Shown one piece after another: positions 1-8,491 of a stretch of DNA of 64,000 nucleotides (its first letter is position 1; the number at the start of each line of letters is the position of its first letter). The DNA is from Kitasatospora sp. CB01950. Lineage in GTDB: Bacteria > Actinomycetota > Actinomycetes > Streptomycetales > Streptomycetaceae. The notes below the pieces were generated by a model, which saw only the letters and a program-made list of their open reading frames with translations, was not told the DNA's origin and made no database searches. A program made the translations under genes and the position numbers. The stretch is taken from contig NZ_LISX01000002.1 in assembly GCF_001905465.1 (NCBI RefSeq), positions 371,425 through 435,424 of the forward strand, given 5' to 3'.

Positions 1-3000
1 CGGTTCCGGGGCGGCCTCCACGGGCGGGAGCTCGAAGTACTGCGTGCCCTGCCCGTACTGCGTGGTCCCGGCCACCGGCTCGGCGACCGGTTCGGCGACC
101 GGTTCCGCCGCCGACTCCGGGGCCGGCGACAGCTCCTGCGACGGCTCGTACGACGGCTCCGACTGCGGCTCCTGCTGCGGCAGTTCCGGCTCGGTCCGCA
201 CCGGCGGGATCTCGGCGGTGTCGGCCTCGTCCGGGTCGTGCTCCACCGGAGCAACGGGAGCGACGGGGTACGTCGCGCCGAGGCGCGGGTCGACGGGCGT
301 GCCGTGCGGCGGGGTGGTGGCCTTGCGGGCCTGGCCGTTGGCGGCGTGCCGGGGCGCGGCGGGCGAGGCCTCCGGCGCGGGCGGCGCGGGCGGTCCGGTC
401 TCCGCCGGCGGGACGGGGGTGACGGGCGTGACGGCGTACGGGTTGGTGGGCGCGGTGGGGACCAGCCCGGCGAACGGGCTGCTGCCGGTGGGCACGACGC
501 GGGCCAGCACGCGCGGCGCGCCGGGGTCGCCCTCGACGGGAGCGGCGAAGGCGGCGCCGGGCTTGGCCAGCGACAGCGGCACGGGCGTGTCGGAGCCGGC
601 GGCCGCCCCGCCGGGCCCGCCGAGCAGCGCGATCAGCCGCGCGTCCAGACCGGTGTCCACCCGCTCGGAGGCGAGGTCGGACGCGAGGTCGGACGCGAAC
701 TCGGAGGCGAACCCGGACGCCCCGCCCGATCCGGCGTCGAAGCCGAACGCCCCGGGGTGGGCGGCGATCGCCGCGCCGACGGTGGCCAGCGCGGGGACGG
801 CGGGCAGCGGGATCTCGGCCTCGTCCTCGGGGCCGTTGTGCGGGCCGTCGAGGGTCCACTCGGGGGCCGGGTGCTGGGTGAAGTCGCCGGAGGCGCGGAC
901 GAGTTCGCCGAGCTGGTCGTACTGTTCGCGGCTGAGGCGCTGGAGTTCGACGCTCAGGTGCAGGCCGGGCAGCGTGGACTGGCCGGTGGCGGGCAACGTC
1001 CAGCGTGCGACGGGGCCGGCGCCGCGTTCGGGGGCGCGGGTGAGCACGGCCAGGCAGGTGCGGGGGCGTCCGTCGAGCAGGCGGCCGAGTTCGGCGGGGA
1101 TGCCGCCGGCGGGCGGCTGCGCGGAGAGCACGATCTCCGGCACCCAGGCTTCGTCGGCGCTGCCCCGGCTGCGGGCCTCCCGGGGGCTGCCGGCCTCGGC
1201 GGCGACCAGGGTGGCGCGGGCCTTGGCGGTGCGCGGGCCGAGGGCGGCGAGCGCGGCCTCCAGGGTGGCGTGGTGGTGGACCCGGTCGGTGGCGGGGCCG
1301 GCGGCGGGCAGGTCGGTGGCGATGCCGACCAGGTGCAGGTGGAGGCGGTCGGCGAGCGGACTGTGGGCGAGTTCGACGGCGAGGGTGCGCAGCACGTCGT
1401 CGGCGTCGTCGGGGTGGCCGGAGAGGTGGACCAGGCGGACGGTCTCCAGGTCGGCGAGGACGGTGGACCCGTCGGGGCTGTTGCCGAGGGTGACCAGCGC
1501 CGGGTAGGGGGCGCTGTACTTGGCGGCCTGGCCGGCGGACAGCAGCTCGTTGGAGTCGTCGGGGCACCACCACACGTTGGGGGCGTGCGCGGCCCGGAAC
1601 GGGGCGATCGGCACGGCGGGGGCGGCGAGGTGCAGTTCGACGGTGCCGGCGGTGGTGATCCGGGCGGCGACCAGGGCGGGCAGCCGCTTGTCGCCGCGGA
1701 CGGTGTTGCGGCCGAGGGTGCGCAGCGCGCGGTTGAGCAGGTCGAGGCCGTCGTCGTCCTGGCGGGCCTTCAGTTCGGCCTCGAAGCGGCCGGCGGGGGC
1801 GGACGGCAGGGCGATCCGGTGCCGGGGGCGGCGGGCGCGCTGCTGGTCGGTGCGGCGGCGGGCGACCAGGCTGATCAGGGCGGCGGCCATCAGCACGCCG
1901 ACGGTGGAGACGGCCAGCGGGACGGTGTAGTCGTCGCCGTGCTGCGCCTGCTGGTGGTCGCGGACGGCGGGCAGGTTGGCGGCGGGGGCGCTGTCCTGCG
2001 GCGCGGGCGTCTCCCCGGCCGGCGCGGGCGTCTCGGCGCCCTGCGACGCCCCCTGCGACGCGCCCTGCGACGCGGCGGGCGTCTGCGCAGGGGCCTGCGA
2101 GGGCGTCTCGGACGGCGCGGGCGTCTCGGCAGCGGGCGTCTGCACCGGTGCGGGCTGGTCGCCAGGCTCCGGCCTCTCGGGCGCGTGGCTGCGCGGAACG
2201 ACCTGCTGCGGCCCGGACGACTGCGGCCCCGAGGACTGCGCCCCGGACGACTGCGGCGCGGGCTGCTGCTGCCCGGCGGGCTGCTGGGCGCCGGGCACGG
2301 TGAGCACCATGCCGGTGGCGAGCACGTCCGGGTCGGTGAGCTTCTCGCCGTCGGGCGCGGTGACGCCCTTGTTGGCCTCGAAGAGCTCGGGCCAGCGGTC
2401 CCCGTCGCCCAACTCCCGCTGCGCGATGCCGGACAGCGAGTCGCCGGAGTGCACGGTGACGGTGCCGTGGGCGGGCGCGGCGAGCCCGGCCGGGGGGACG
2501 GCCGCGCTCTGGGTGCCCCCGCCGGGCGCCGCGTTCCCGCCGGCGGCCGCGCCGCCACCGCCGCCGCCGGCCGGGTCGGGCTTGGCGTCGCCGGGCATCA
2601 GCAGCTGCCAGCCGGGCTGGATCGGCCGGTCGGCGTCGAAGCGGGTGCCGGAGTCGTCCATCGGGCGGCCGGCGTTGAGCTTGGCGATCTCCGTCCAGCG
2701 TTCGCCGGCGCCGAGTTGGCGTTCGGCGATGGACCAGAGGCTGTCGGCGGGCCGGGAGTCGCGCACCGTGTACGTGGGCTGCTGCGGGTCGGCGGCGGGT
2801 GCGGCGGCCGGGGCGGCGGCGGGCAGTGCGGCGAGCGCCGGGGAGGCCGTCAACTGGGCGACGGCGGCGGGGCGTTCGGCGAGTTCGGGGGTGGCGGCGA
2901 AGGCCGAGCCGGCGACCGGGAGGAGGGCGAGCACGGAGCCGACCAGGCCGGCGGCGATCCGCTGGCTCCAGCCGAACGCGGGCAGCCGGCGGGCGACCCG

Positions 3001-3369
3001 GCCGCGCAGCTGGGCGGGGATCTCGATCAGGACGGAGATCAGGAAGCACAGCCAGCCGAGCCAGCCGACGGCGACCAGCAGCCACAGGAACAGGCTGCCG
3101 TCGTCGGGGCTGGTGAGCGCCTCGACCAGGCCGCGGCCCAGCGGGTTGCCCATCGCGGCGACGGTCGCGGTGCCGTAGCCGAGCAGGACGGGCACGCCGA
3201 CCAGCAGGACGGCCAGCGTCAGCAGTGAGCCGAGCGCGGCGAGGACCGATCCGCCCGCGCCCCGCCGTCGTCGGGCGGGGCGCAGGTGGGCGGGCGGGTT
3301 GCCGCCGGGGTGCGGTCGCCGCCCCTGGCGGCCCTTGCGGTGCTGGTCGTCGGCTCCGCGCGCGGCCAT
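1..3369 (-). CDS. LysM-domain membrane protein of the Tad locus (C-terminus outside window)
   Basis: A continuous minus-strand frame begins at ATG 3369 and has no stop before the left edge, so more than 1,120 residues are visible and the C-terminus is missing. In order: a basic N-terminus, two hydrophobic segments at about residues 38-60 and 80-100, a third near 130, a LysM module at about 195-255 (YTVRDSRPADSLWSIAERQL), a second LysM at about 300-360 (VTVHSGDSLSGIAQREL), a proline/glutamine-rich linker, another membrane helix near 480-505, then a large globular part. LysM modules bind peptidoglycan. Proteins of this layout at actinomycete Tad loci usually end in a BTAD (bacterial transcriptional activator) domain, which would lie beyond the window; that is inference. 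The start overlaps the stop of the upstream gene by one base (TGATG), so it is translationally coupled to the pilus operon. Confidence 0.85.
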   Translation of the reverse strand, partial: MAARGADDQHRKGRQGRRPHPGGNPPAHLRPARRRRGAGGSVLAALGSLLTLAVLLVGVPVLLGYGTATVAAMGNPLGRGLVEALTSPDDGSLFLWLLVAVGWLGWLCFLISVLIEIPAQLRGRVARRLPAFGWSQRIAAGLVGSVLALLPVAGSAFAATPELAERPAAVAQLTASPALAALPAAAPAAAPAADPQQPTYTVRDSRPADSLWSIAERQLGAGERWTEIAKLNAGRPMDDSGTRFDADRPIQPGWQLLMPGDAKPDPAGGGGGGAAAGGNAAPGGGTQSAAVPPAGLAAPAHGTVTVHSGDSLSGIAQRELGDGDRWPELFEANKGVTAPDGEKLTDPDVLATGMVLTVPGAQQPAGQQQPAPQSSGAQSSGPQSSGPQQVVPRSHAPERPEPGDQPAPVQTPAAETPAPSETPSQAPAQTPAASQGASQGASQGAETPAPAGETPAPQDSAPAANLPAVRDHQQAQHGDDYTVPLAVSTVGVLMAAALISLVARRRTDQQRARRPRHRIALPSAPAGRFEAELKARQDDDGLDLLNRALRTLGRNTVRGDKRLPALVAARITTAGTVELHLAAPAVPIAPFRAAHAPNVWWCPDDSNELLSAGQAAKYSAPYPALVTLGNSPDGSTVLADLETVRLVHLSGHPDDADDVLRTLAVELAHSPLADRLHLHLVGIATDLPAAGPATDRVHHHATLEAALAALGPRTAKARATLVAAEAGSPREARSRGSADEAWVPEIVLSAQPPAGGIPAELGRLLDGRPRTCLAVLTRAPERGAGPVARWTLPATGQSTLPGLHLSVELQRLSREQYDQLGELVRASGDFTQHPAPEWTLDGPHNGPEDEAEIPLPAVPALATVGAAIAAHPGAFGFDAGSGGASGFASEFASDLASDLASERVDTGLDARLIALLGGPGGAAAGSDTPVPLSLAKPGAAFAAPVEGDPGAPRVLARVVPTGSSPFAGLVPTAPTNPYAVTPVTPVPPAETGPPAPPAPEASPAAPRHAANGQARKATTPPHGTPVDPRLGATYPVAPVAPVEHDPDEADTAEIPPVRTEPELPQQEPQSEPSYEPSQELSPAPESAAEPVAEPVAEPVAGTTQYGQGTQYFELPPVEAAPEP

Positions 3370-3812
3370 CAGCCGGTCGTCCCTTCCGTGATGCCGTGTA
3401 CCAGGGTGGCCTTGCCGTGGCCCTGCACGGGGAGAGTGGTGATGCCGACCAGGCCGAGCAGCGCGGTCGGGTAGTCCGTTTCGACGGTGACGCTGAAGGT
3501 CTGCAGGTCGCCCTGGTTCGGGAAGCCGATGGCGCCCTTGATGCCGTGGCTGCGCAGGTACCCGGTGGCGGCGCGTTCGGCGGCGGCGCGGTCGAAGCGG
3601 TAGCCCCGGCCGGCCCGCAGCGCGTCGATGTCGAGTTGCTGGCCGCCGGCCCGGGCCGCCTCCTGGGCGAGTGCGTCGGCCCGTTCGACGGCACGCAGCC
3701 GGCCGCCGCAGTCGAGGACCAGGCCGACCACGGCCACCAGGCTGACGGCGGTGACGGCGACCATGACCGAAATGCTGCCCCGGTCACGGCAGTTCACGCC
3801 TTGTTCGTTCAC
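3369..3812 (-). CDS. TadG/pseudopilin-like membrane protein
   Basis: 147 residues from GTG 3812, preceded by a good ribosome binding site (GGAAGGGA). A longer frame upstream is only overlap with the neighbouring gene. The N-terminal DRGSISVMVAVTAVSLVAVV is a pilin-like segment: charged residues, a glycine that could precede a prepilin-peptidase cut, then a hydrophobic helix. The usual Glu at +5 is replaced by Met, so it may be inserted as an uncleaved TadG-like protein. The rest is a small extracytoplasmic domain. It is the fourth of four adjacent pilin-like genes and probably a minor pilin or an anchor of the Tad fibre. Confidence 0.8.
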   Translation of the reverse strand: MNEQGVNCRDRGSISVMVAVTAVSLVAVVGLVLDCGGRLRAVERADALAQEAARAGGQQLDIDALRAGRGYRFDRAAAERAATGYLRSHGIKGAIGFPNQGDLQTFSVTVETDYPTALLGLVGITTLPVQGHGKATLVHGITEGTTG

Positions 3813-3844
3813 AGTCCCTTCCCCCCTCCGGTGGTGACGTGCGG

Positions 3845-4273
3845 TCAGTTTCCCCGATAGCGGTCCACCACGGAGGTGAATGTACCGGTGAGCGTCTTGT
3901 GGCCGGGCAGGCCGTCCAGTTCCATCAGGTCGCCGAAGGAGACGGTGCAGGAGACCTGGACGGTGATGGTGGTGAGCGGATCGCCGTCGGTCCTCAGGAT
4001 GCCGTACTGGGGCTCTCCGACGGGCTCGGTCGCGCACTGTACGCCCCGGTCCTCGAGAGCTTGTTGAACGGCGTCGGCGGCTGCCTGCCGGGCGCCCTCG
4101 GGGGTGCGGGCCAGCGAGGCGGCGCGTGCGCCGGAGCGGGCGGCGGCGTCCACCACCGCGCCGGTGCTCTGCACGCGCCCGGCGGCGACCGCCATCAGCG
4201 CGAAGGCGAGCACCACGGGCACGAGTATCGCGGCCTCGATCGCGAACGACCCGCGGTCGTCGTGGAGGTTCAC
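3845..4273 (-). CDS. TadE-like minor pilin
   Basis: 142 residues from GTG 4273. The GTG overlaps the TGA of the upstream gene (GTGA), which decides the start. The N-terminus reads DDRGSFAIEAAILVPVVLAF: charged leader, Gly, then Glu at +5 and a hydrophobic helix, as in TadE pseudopilins processed by a TadV/CpaA-type prepilin peptidase. Two cysteines lie in the C-terminal half and could form an extracellular disulfide. It is the third of four tandem pilin-like genes, most likely a minor pilin of the Tad fibre. No prepilin peptidase gene is in the window. Confidence 0.85.
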   Translation of the reverse strand: MNLHDDRGSFAIEAAILVPVVLAFALMAVAAGRVQSTGAVVDAAARSGARAASLARTPEGARQAAADAVQQALEDRGVQCATEPVGEPQYGILRTDGDPLTTITVQVSCTVSFGDLMELDGLPGHKTLTGTFTSVVDRYRGN

Positions 4274-4716
4274 GGCTGCCCCTGCGGTACGAACTTCTCC
4301 CGGGGCGCGCTGGCGGTCTTGGTGAGCGTCAGCCGGTCGAAGAAGGGAAGGACGGACGCCGGGTGGACGGTGACGGACATCCGGTACAGCTCGGGGTCGC
4401 CGCTGTCGGCCTGGATGCCCTCCAGCCGGGCGAGGTCGCCGAGCCGGTCGGTGAAGTCCTGGGCCCGCCTCGGCCCGTCGTCCGCGTGCGCGCCGTTGAC
4501 GCGTCCGGCGTCCACGCCCTCCCGGGCGGCGGTCAGGGCGGCCTGGTCGGCGTACCACCAGAGTCCGGCCTGCACGACCAGGAGGATGACGAACAGCACG
4601 GCGGGGAAGACGATGGCGAGGCTGATCGCCATCGCTCCCGCGTCGAGCGTCCGTCCGCGGAACTGCCGGGCCGTCAGGGCGCGGAGGGCGACGGGTCGGG
4701 GCGGGCGGGGGGTCAC
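4270..4716 (-). CDS. TadE-like pseudopilin
   Basis: 148 residues from GTG 4716, overlapping the previous stop as GTGA. The signal region RTLDAGAMAISLAIVFPAVL has the glycine and hydrophobic helix of TadE-family proteins, but Ser sits at the +5 position usually held by Glu. The helix spans about residues 27-50. The following domain (WYADQAALTAAREGVDAGRV) is the standard TadE continuation, in which the extended helix packs into a pilus core. It is translationally coupled on both sides, so it should be made in step with its neighbours. Confidence 0.85.
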   Translation of the reverse strand: MTPRPPRPVALRALTARQFRGRTLDAGAMAISLAIVFPAVLFVILLVVQAGLWWYADQAALTAAREGVDAGRVNGAHADDGPRRAQDFTDRLGDLARLEGIQADSGDPELYRMSVTVHPASVLPFFDRLTLTKTASAPREKFVPQGQP

Positions 4717-4982
4717 GGCGCCTGGCCCCCGTCCGGGACGTTCTGCGGGATCTTGTTCTTGACGTTGGTGCCGAGCTGGGTGATCGCGTAGACCACGGCG
4801 CCGGCGATGGCGACCAGCACGATGACGGCGAGCGCGAGTTCGATGCTGATCGCGCCGCGGTCGCCGGAGGCCCGGGCGGCGCGCAGCTTGACCAGGCGGA
4901 ACTCCAGGACGGGGCGCAGCAGGTGGACGGGGAACAGCAGCGGCAGCAGAACTGCCGTGGCCAGGGCGCGGATTCGGTTCAT
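4713..4982 (-). CDS. Flp-type pilin-like small protein
   Basis: 89 residues from ATG 4982 with GGAGAG upstream. A long basic N-terminal part (about 40 residues) precedes SGDRGAISIELALAVIVLVA, a prepilin-like cut site with Glu at +5 after the Gly, then one transmembrane helix and a short polar tail ending near residue 89. Size and layout suit a Flp/type IVb pilin, the probable main fibre subunit, although the leader is longer than in classical Flp pilins. It is the first of four small pilin-like genes downstream of TadC. Confidence 0.7.
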   Translation of the reverse strand: MNRIRALATAVLLPLLFPVHLLRPVLEFRLVKLRAARASGDRGAISIELALAVIVLVAIAGAVVYAITQLGTNVKNKIPQNVPDGGQAP

Positions 4983-5043
4983 GGTGTGCTCTCCGGTGCG
5001 GGGAAAGGGGGACGGTTCCGGCGGGGTCGGCGGGTCGGCGGGG

Positions 5044-5931
5044 TCATTGGACGGTCAGCATCTGGTAGAGCGCGGGGAAGACGATGAGGACCGTCATCAG
5101 CAGGGTGAGGGCGGAGCCGGGGGCGACCATCCGTTCGCTGTCGGTGTTGGCCTTGGCGAGTTCCTCGGAGAGCAGTTCGCTGCGCAGGCTCTTGGCGCGG
5201 GCGCGCAGGGTGTCGTAGACGGCGGCGCCGTCGACGCCGGAGATCCGCATGATGTCGGCGACGTCCTGGAGCGGGGTGAGGCCCAGCTCCTGGGCGAGGG
5301 TGTCGAGTCCGTCCCAGGGCGGGAGCCGGTCGGTGGCGGCGCGTTCCAGGGCGTCGCGGATCCGCCGGAAGACGGTGCCGCGGCCGGCGGCGGCGGCGCG
5401 GCGGAGGGCTTCGGCGGGTCCGCAGTCGGCGGCACGTTCCAGGGCGACGAGTTCCAGGTAGGCGGCGATGCCGTGCAGGTATTCGGTGCGGGCCTCCTTG
5501 GCCTCGCCGCTGACGATGCCGTCGGGGACGAACCAGAGCAGGGCGCCGAGCAGTGGTCCGACGAGCACGGGGACGGCGAGCGGCAGTCCGTCGCCGAACA
5601 GCGTGGCGAGGGCGGCGAACCAGCTGGGCAGGGCGAGTCCGAGGACGGCGAACAGCACCTTGTGGGCCATGAACCGGGCGGGGCTGCGGCCGATCAGGGC
5701 GAGTTCCTGCTGCGGGATGCGGACGCCGGGCAGCCGCATGGAGCGTTCGCCGACCCGGTCGTACCAGGGGTCGGCGGGGTCGTCGGCGGTGGCCCGGCGG
5801 GGTTCGGGGGTGCGGTGCAGCCGGTCCAGGGCCTGGCCCAGGTCGGGTGGGGCGGGGCGGAGTTCGGCGAGCAGCAGGGCGAGGCCGCCGGCTGCGGCGG
5901 CGCCCGCGAGGACGGCCCAGGGCGAGATCAT
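5044..5931 (-). CDS. tadC: TadC-like type II/IV secretion inner-membrane protein
   Basis: 295 residues from ATG 5931, which overlaps the TadB stop as ATGA. It has an N-terminal membrane helix (residues 1-22), a central pair of helices at about 95-140, the cytoplasmic four-helix T2SSF/GspF domain (LVALERAADCGPAEALRRAA onward) and a C-terminal membrane helix ending in MLTVQ. TadB and TadC form the inner-membrane platform that couples the TadA motor to pilus assembly. Length and topology match the family. Confidence 0.9.
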   Translation of the reverse strand: MISPWAVLAGAAAAGGLALLLAELRPAPPDLGQALDRLHRTPEPRRATADDPADPWYDRVGERSMRLPGVRIPQQELALIGRSPARFMAHKVLFAVLGLALPSWFAALATLFGDGLPLAVPVLVGPLLGALLWFVPDGIVSGEAKEARTEYLHGIAAYLELVALERAADCGPAEALRRAAAAGRGTVFRRIRDALERAATDRLPPWDGLDTLAQELGLTPLQDVADIMRISGVDGAAVYDTLRARAKSLRSELLSEELAKANTDSERMVAPGSALTLLMTVLIVFPALYQMLTVQ

Positions 5932-6908
5932 CGGGCCCCCTTGACCAGCGGGTCGGTGTCGTCGCCGGCGGCGCTCCCGGCGGTGTTCTCCTCGCCGGTG
6001 CGCTGTCCGGGCATCCGGCCGGCCTTGGAGCGCCGGTCCTGTTCGAGGATGCGCGGCAGCGGGGTGTAGGAGGCCAGCGAGCGCATCCAGACGATCACCA
6101 GCACGAACGCCACCGCGACGACGCCGAGCACGAGTTGGCCGATGCCGGTGGTGTAGGGCGCGGTGTAGCGGGAGTTGAACGAGCCGAGGACGATCACCAG
6201 CAGGATGATGCCGACCATCCAGCGGATGGTGGTGCGGTGCTTGGCCCGGTCGGCTTCGATGGTGCGGCGCTGGCGGACCTCCTCGCGGACGGACTCGGCC
6301 ATGTCGGCGAGCGCCCGGGCCAGGCCGGGGCCGCTGTCGCCGGCCCGCAGCAGCAGGGCGGCGAGCACCTTGTCGGCGGTGGCGTCGGCGAGTTGGTCGG
6401 CGAAGGCGCGCAGGGCGTCCTCCGGGCGCCAGCGGGCCTGCAGGCGGGCGGCGAGGTCGGCGATCTCGGTCTCCAGGGCGGCGGGTGCGGTGCGGCGGCT
6501 GGTCACGATGGCCTGGTTGAGGCCGACGCCGAGCAGCAGCACGTCGGCGAGGCGCTGGGTCCATTCGGCGAGGGCTTCGAGGCGTTCGATCCGGCGGGTG
6601 TCGGAGCGGGTGGCGTCGAACAGCCAGGGCAGGCCGAAGACGGCGGCGGGCACCAGCAGGGCGACCAGGGGGATGCCGGTGAACAGCCAGCCGGCGGGGC
6701 CGCCGAGCAGGGCGAGTGCGAGTTGGACGCGGCGCAGTCGGGCCATGCCGGGCGAGGCGGTGCCGGGCGCGCCGTACCAGAGGGTGTGCAGGCGCCCTTC
6801 GAGCGGGTTGGCCTGTTCCTCGGGGTCGTCGCGCCGTCCGACGAGGCCGGTGGCCAGGGCCACCAGTCCGCCGGCGACGAGCAGTCCGCACAGGACGTAC
6901 AGGAGCAT
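5928..6908 (-). CDS. tadB: TadB-like type II/IV secretion inner-membrane protein
   Basis: 326 residues from ATG 6908, overlapping the TadA stop by one base (TGATG). An N-terminal helix (LLYVLCGLLVAGGLVALATG) is followed by a paired hydrophobic region at about 70-105, the GspF/T2SSF cytoplasmic domain (DVLLLGVGLNQAIVTSRRTA, then RAGDSGPGLARALADMAESV) and two helices near 240-290. The C-terminal tail is charged. It is the partner of TadC in the membrane platform of the Tad pilus. Confidence 0.9.
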   Translation of the reverse strand: MLLYVLCGLLVAGGLVALATGLVGRRDDPEEQANPLEGRLHTLWYGAPGTASPGMARLRRVQLALALLGGPAGWLFTGIPLVALLVPAAVFGLPWLFDATRSDTRRIERLEALAEWTQRLADVLLLGVGLNQAIVTSRRTAPAALETEIADLAARLQARWRPEDALRAFADQLADATADKVLAALLLRAGDSGPGLARALADMAESVREEVRQRRTIEADRAKHRTTIRWMVGIILLVIVLGSFNSRYTAPYTTGIGQLVLGVVAVAFVLVIVWMRSLASYTPLPRILEQDRRSKAGRMPGQRTGEENTAGSAAGDDTDPLVKGAR

Positions 6909-8491
6909 CAGCGCATCCCCCCGATCCGCAGGTTGAGCGGCGCGCCCCAGGTCCCGTAGGGGGAGGCGAGCAGTCCTGCGTCGAAGCCGGCCCGGCGCAG
7001 GTCGTCCAGGCTGTGCGGCGGGGTGACGGGGACGGCCCGTACCTCGCCGAGTTCCGGGCGCGGCCCGAAGACGGTGTTCATCGCGGGCCGTCCGGATTCG
7101 CCGAGGCCGGCGACTTCCAGGACGTGCGAGACGAAGCGGTGGCGGCGGCCGCCGACGGCGGTCTCGTCGACCATGGTGACGTGCACGATGAAGTCGATGG
7201 CGTTGGCGGTGAGCCGGTAGGCCAGGCTGTCGGTCATGTGGGAGCCGTACTCCAGGCAGAGTTCGGCGATCCGGTCGACGACCATGTGCGGGCCGCGGGC
7301 GTGCAGGGTGCACATGGAGCCGCCCTCGCCGTTGGTCATGACGCGCAGCATCGGCACGACCTCGCCGGAGCGGACTTCGCCGACGATGATCCGCGACAGC
7401 GTCATGCGCAGTGCGGCGGGGATGAGTTCGCCGATGGTCAGCTCTCCGGCGAGGCGGCCGTCGACGCGTTCGCCGTTGCCCTCGCGGGCTTCCATGGGCA
7501 CGACCTGGCGCAGGTGGCCGAGGGTGTGCAGCCACAGTTCGAACTCGGACTCCAGGGTGCCGATCCGCTCGTCCGGGGGGATCTCGGCGGCCATCGCGCG
7601 CAGCAGGCTGGTCTTGCCGACGCCCTGGGTGCCGGTGATCATGACGTTCTTCCGGGCCCGGATGGCGGCGGCCAGGAACGCGGCCAAGGTGGTGTCCACG
7701 GTGCCGAGTTGGACGAGGTCGCGGAGGTTGGCGCTGGCCACCCGGTGGCGGCGGATCGCCACGTACGGGCGGGGGGTGACTTCGGTCATCGCCTGCAGGC
7801 GCATGCCGCCCTCCAGACGCAGCGCGAGCATCGGGCTGGCGGTGGAGAGGCTGCGTTCGCCGCCGCCGTGCTGGCGGGCGAGGTCCTGGAGGAGTTCGAT
7901 CAGTTCCTCGTCGGAGTCGGCGACCGGCGGGACCTGCCGCAGCGGCTGGTGGACGCGGGAGACCCAGACGTCGTCGCAGCCGTTGATCAGGATGTTCTCG
8001 ATCTCCGGGTCGTCCAGGTAGGGCTGGAGGCGTCCGGCGCGGAACAGCAGGTCGTAGACGGCTTCGGCGAGGGCCCGGTCCTGGTCGCGGGTCGGCGGGA
8101 TGCCGTGGGTCTGCGCGTAGGCGTCGGACCAGCGGGCGACGGCCTCCTCGATCAGGGCGCGGCCGCGCTGGCGGCGGGTGGCGCGGTCGGCCTCGGTGCC
8201 GGACGCCTCGTTCAGCCGGGACAGCTGCTGGTGCAGTTCGGCGGCGACCTGGCGCTTCAGCTCCCGGGCGACCTGGGTGTCCATCGCGGGCGCCGCGCCG
8301 GCGGCGGCGAGCGCGGGCATGGGCGCGGGTACGGCGGCGGGCACGGGCGCCACCGGGCCGGCGGGGGCGGGGGCGGGCATCACCGGCGCGGCCCACGGCA
8401 GGCCGGCGGCGTCCGGCGAACCGCCGTACACCACCTGCCCGTTGACGTACGGGCCGGGCGGCGGCGGCCCCTGGTACGGGTTAGCGCGCAC
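6908..8491 (-). CDS. tadA: TadA/CpaF-family secretion ATPase
   Basis: 527 residues from GTG 8491, preceded by GGGAGG; the start lies 11 bases inside the upstream gene. The N-terminal 70 residues are proline/alanine-rich. A helical N-domain follows (about 70-160), then the hexameric ATPase core: Walker A GTQGVGKT at residues 287-294, an Asp/Glu box (IGTLESEFELWLHTLG), Walker B with RIIVGEVR, and a His box (MCTLHARGPHMVVDRIAELC). CpaF/TadA ATPases power assembly and sometimes retraction of Tad pili. The low-complexity N-terminus is an actinomycete feature. Confidence 0.93.
   Translation of the reverse strand: MRANPYQGPPPPGPYVNGQVVYGGSPDAAGLPWAAPVMPAPAPAGPVAPVPAAVPAPMPALAAAGAAPAMDTQVARELKRQVAAELHQQLSRLNEASGTEADRATRRQRGRALIEEAVARWSDAYAQTHGIPPTRDQDRALAEAVYDLLFRAGRLQPYLDDPEIENILINGCDDVWVSRVHQPLRQVPPVADSDEELIELLQDLARQHGGGERSLSTASPMLALRLEGGMRLQAMTEVTPRPYVAIRRHRVASANLRDLVQLGTVDTTLAAFLAAAIRARKNVMITGTQGVGKTSLLRAMAAEIPPDERIGTLESEFELWLHTLGHLRQVVPMEAREGNGERVDGRLAGELTIGELIPAALRMTLSRIIVGEVRSGEVVPMLRVMTNGEGGSMCTLHARGPHMVVDRIAELCLEYGSHMTDSLAYRLTANAIDFIVHVTMVDETAVGGRRHRFVSHVLEVAGLGESGRPAMNTVFGPRPELGEVRAVPVTPPHSLDDLRRAGFDAGLLASPYGTWGAPLNLRIGGMR

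Noticed and set aside
238-3228. Long plus-strand open frame of nearly 1,000 codons opposite the LysM gene
   Set aside because: It is Gly/Arg-rich with no domain and is a typical antisense shadow of a GC-rich gene; the minus-strand frame has LysM modules and helices.
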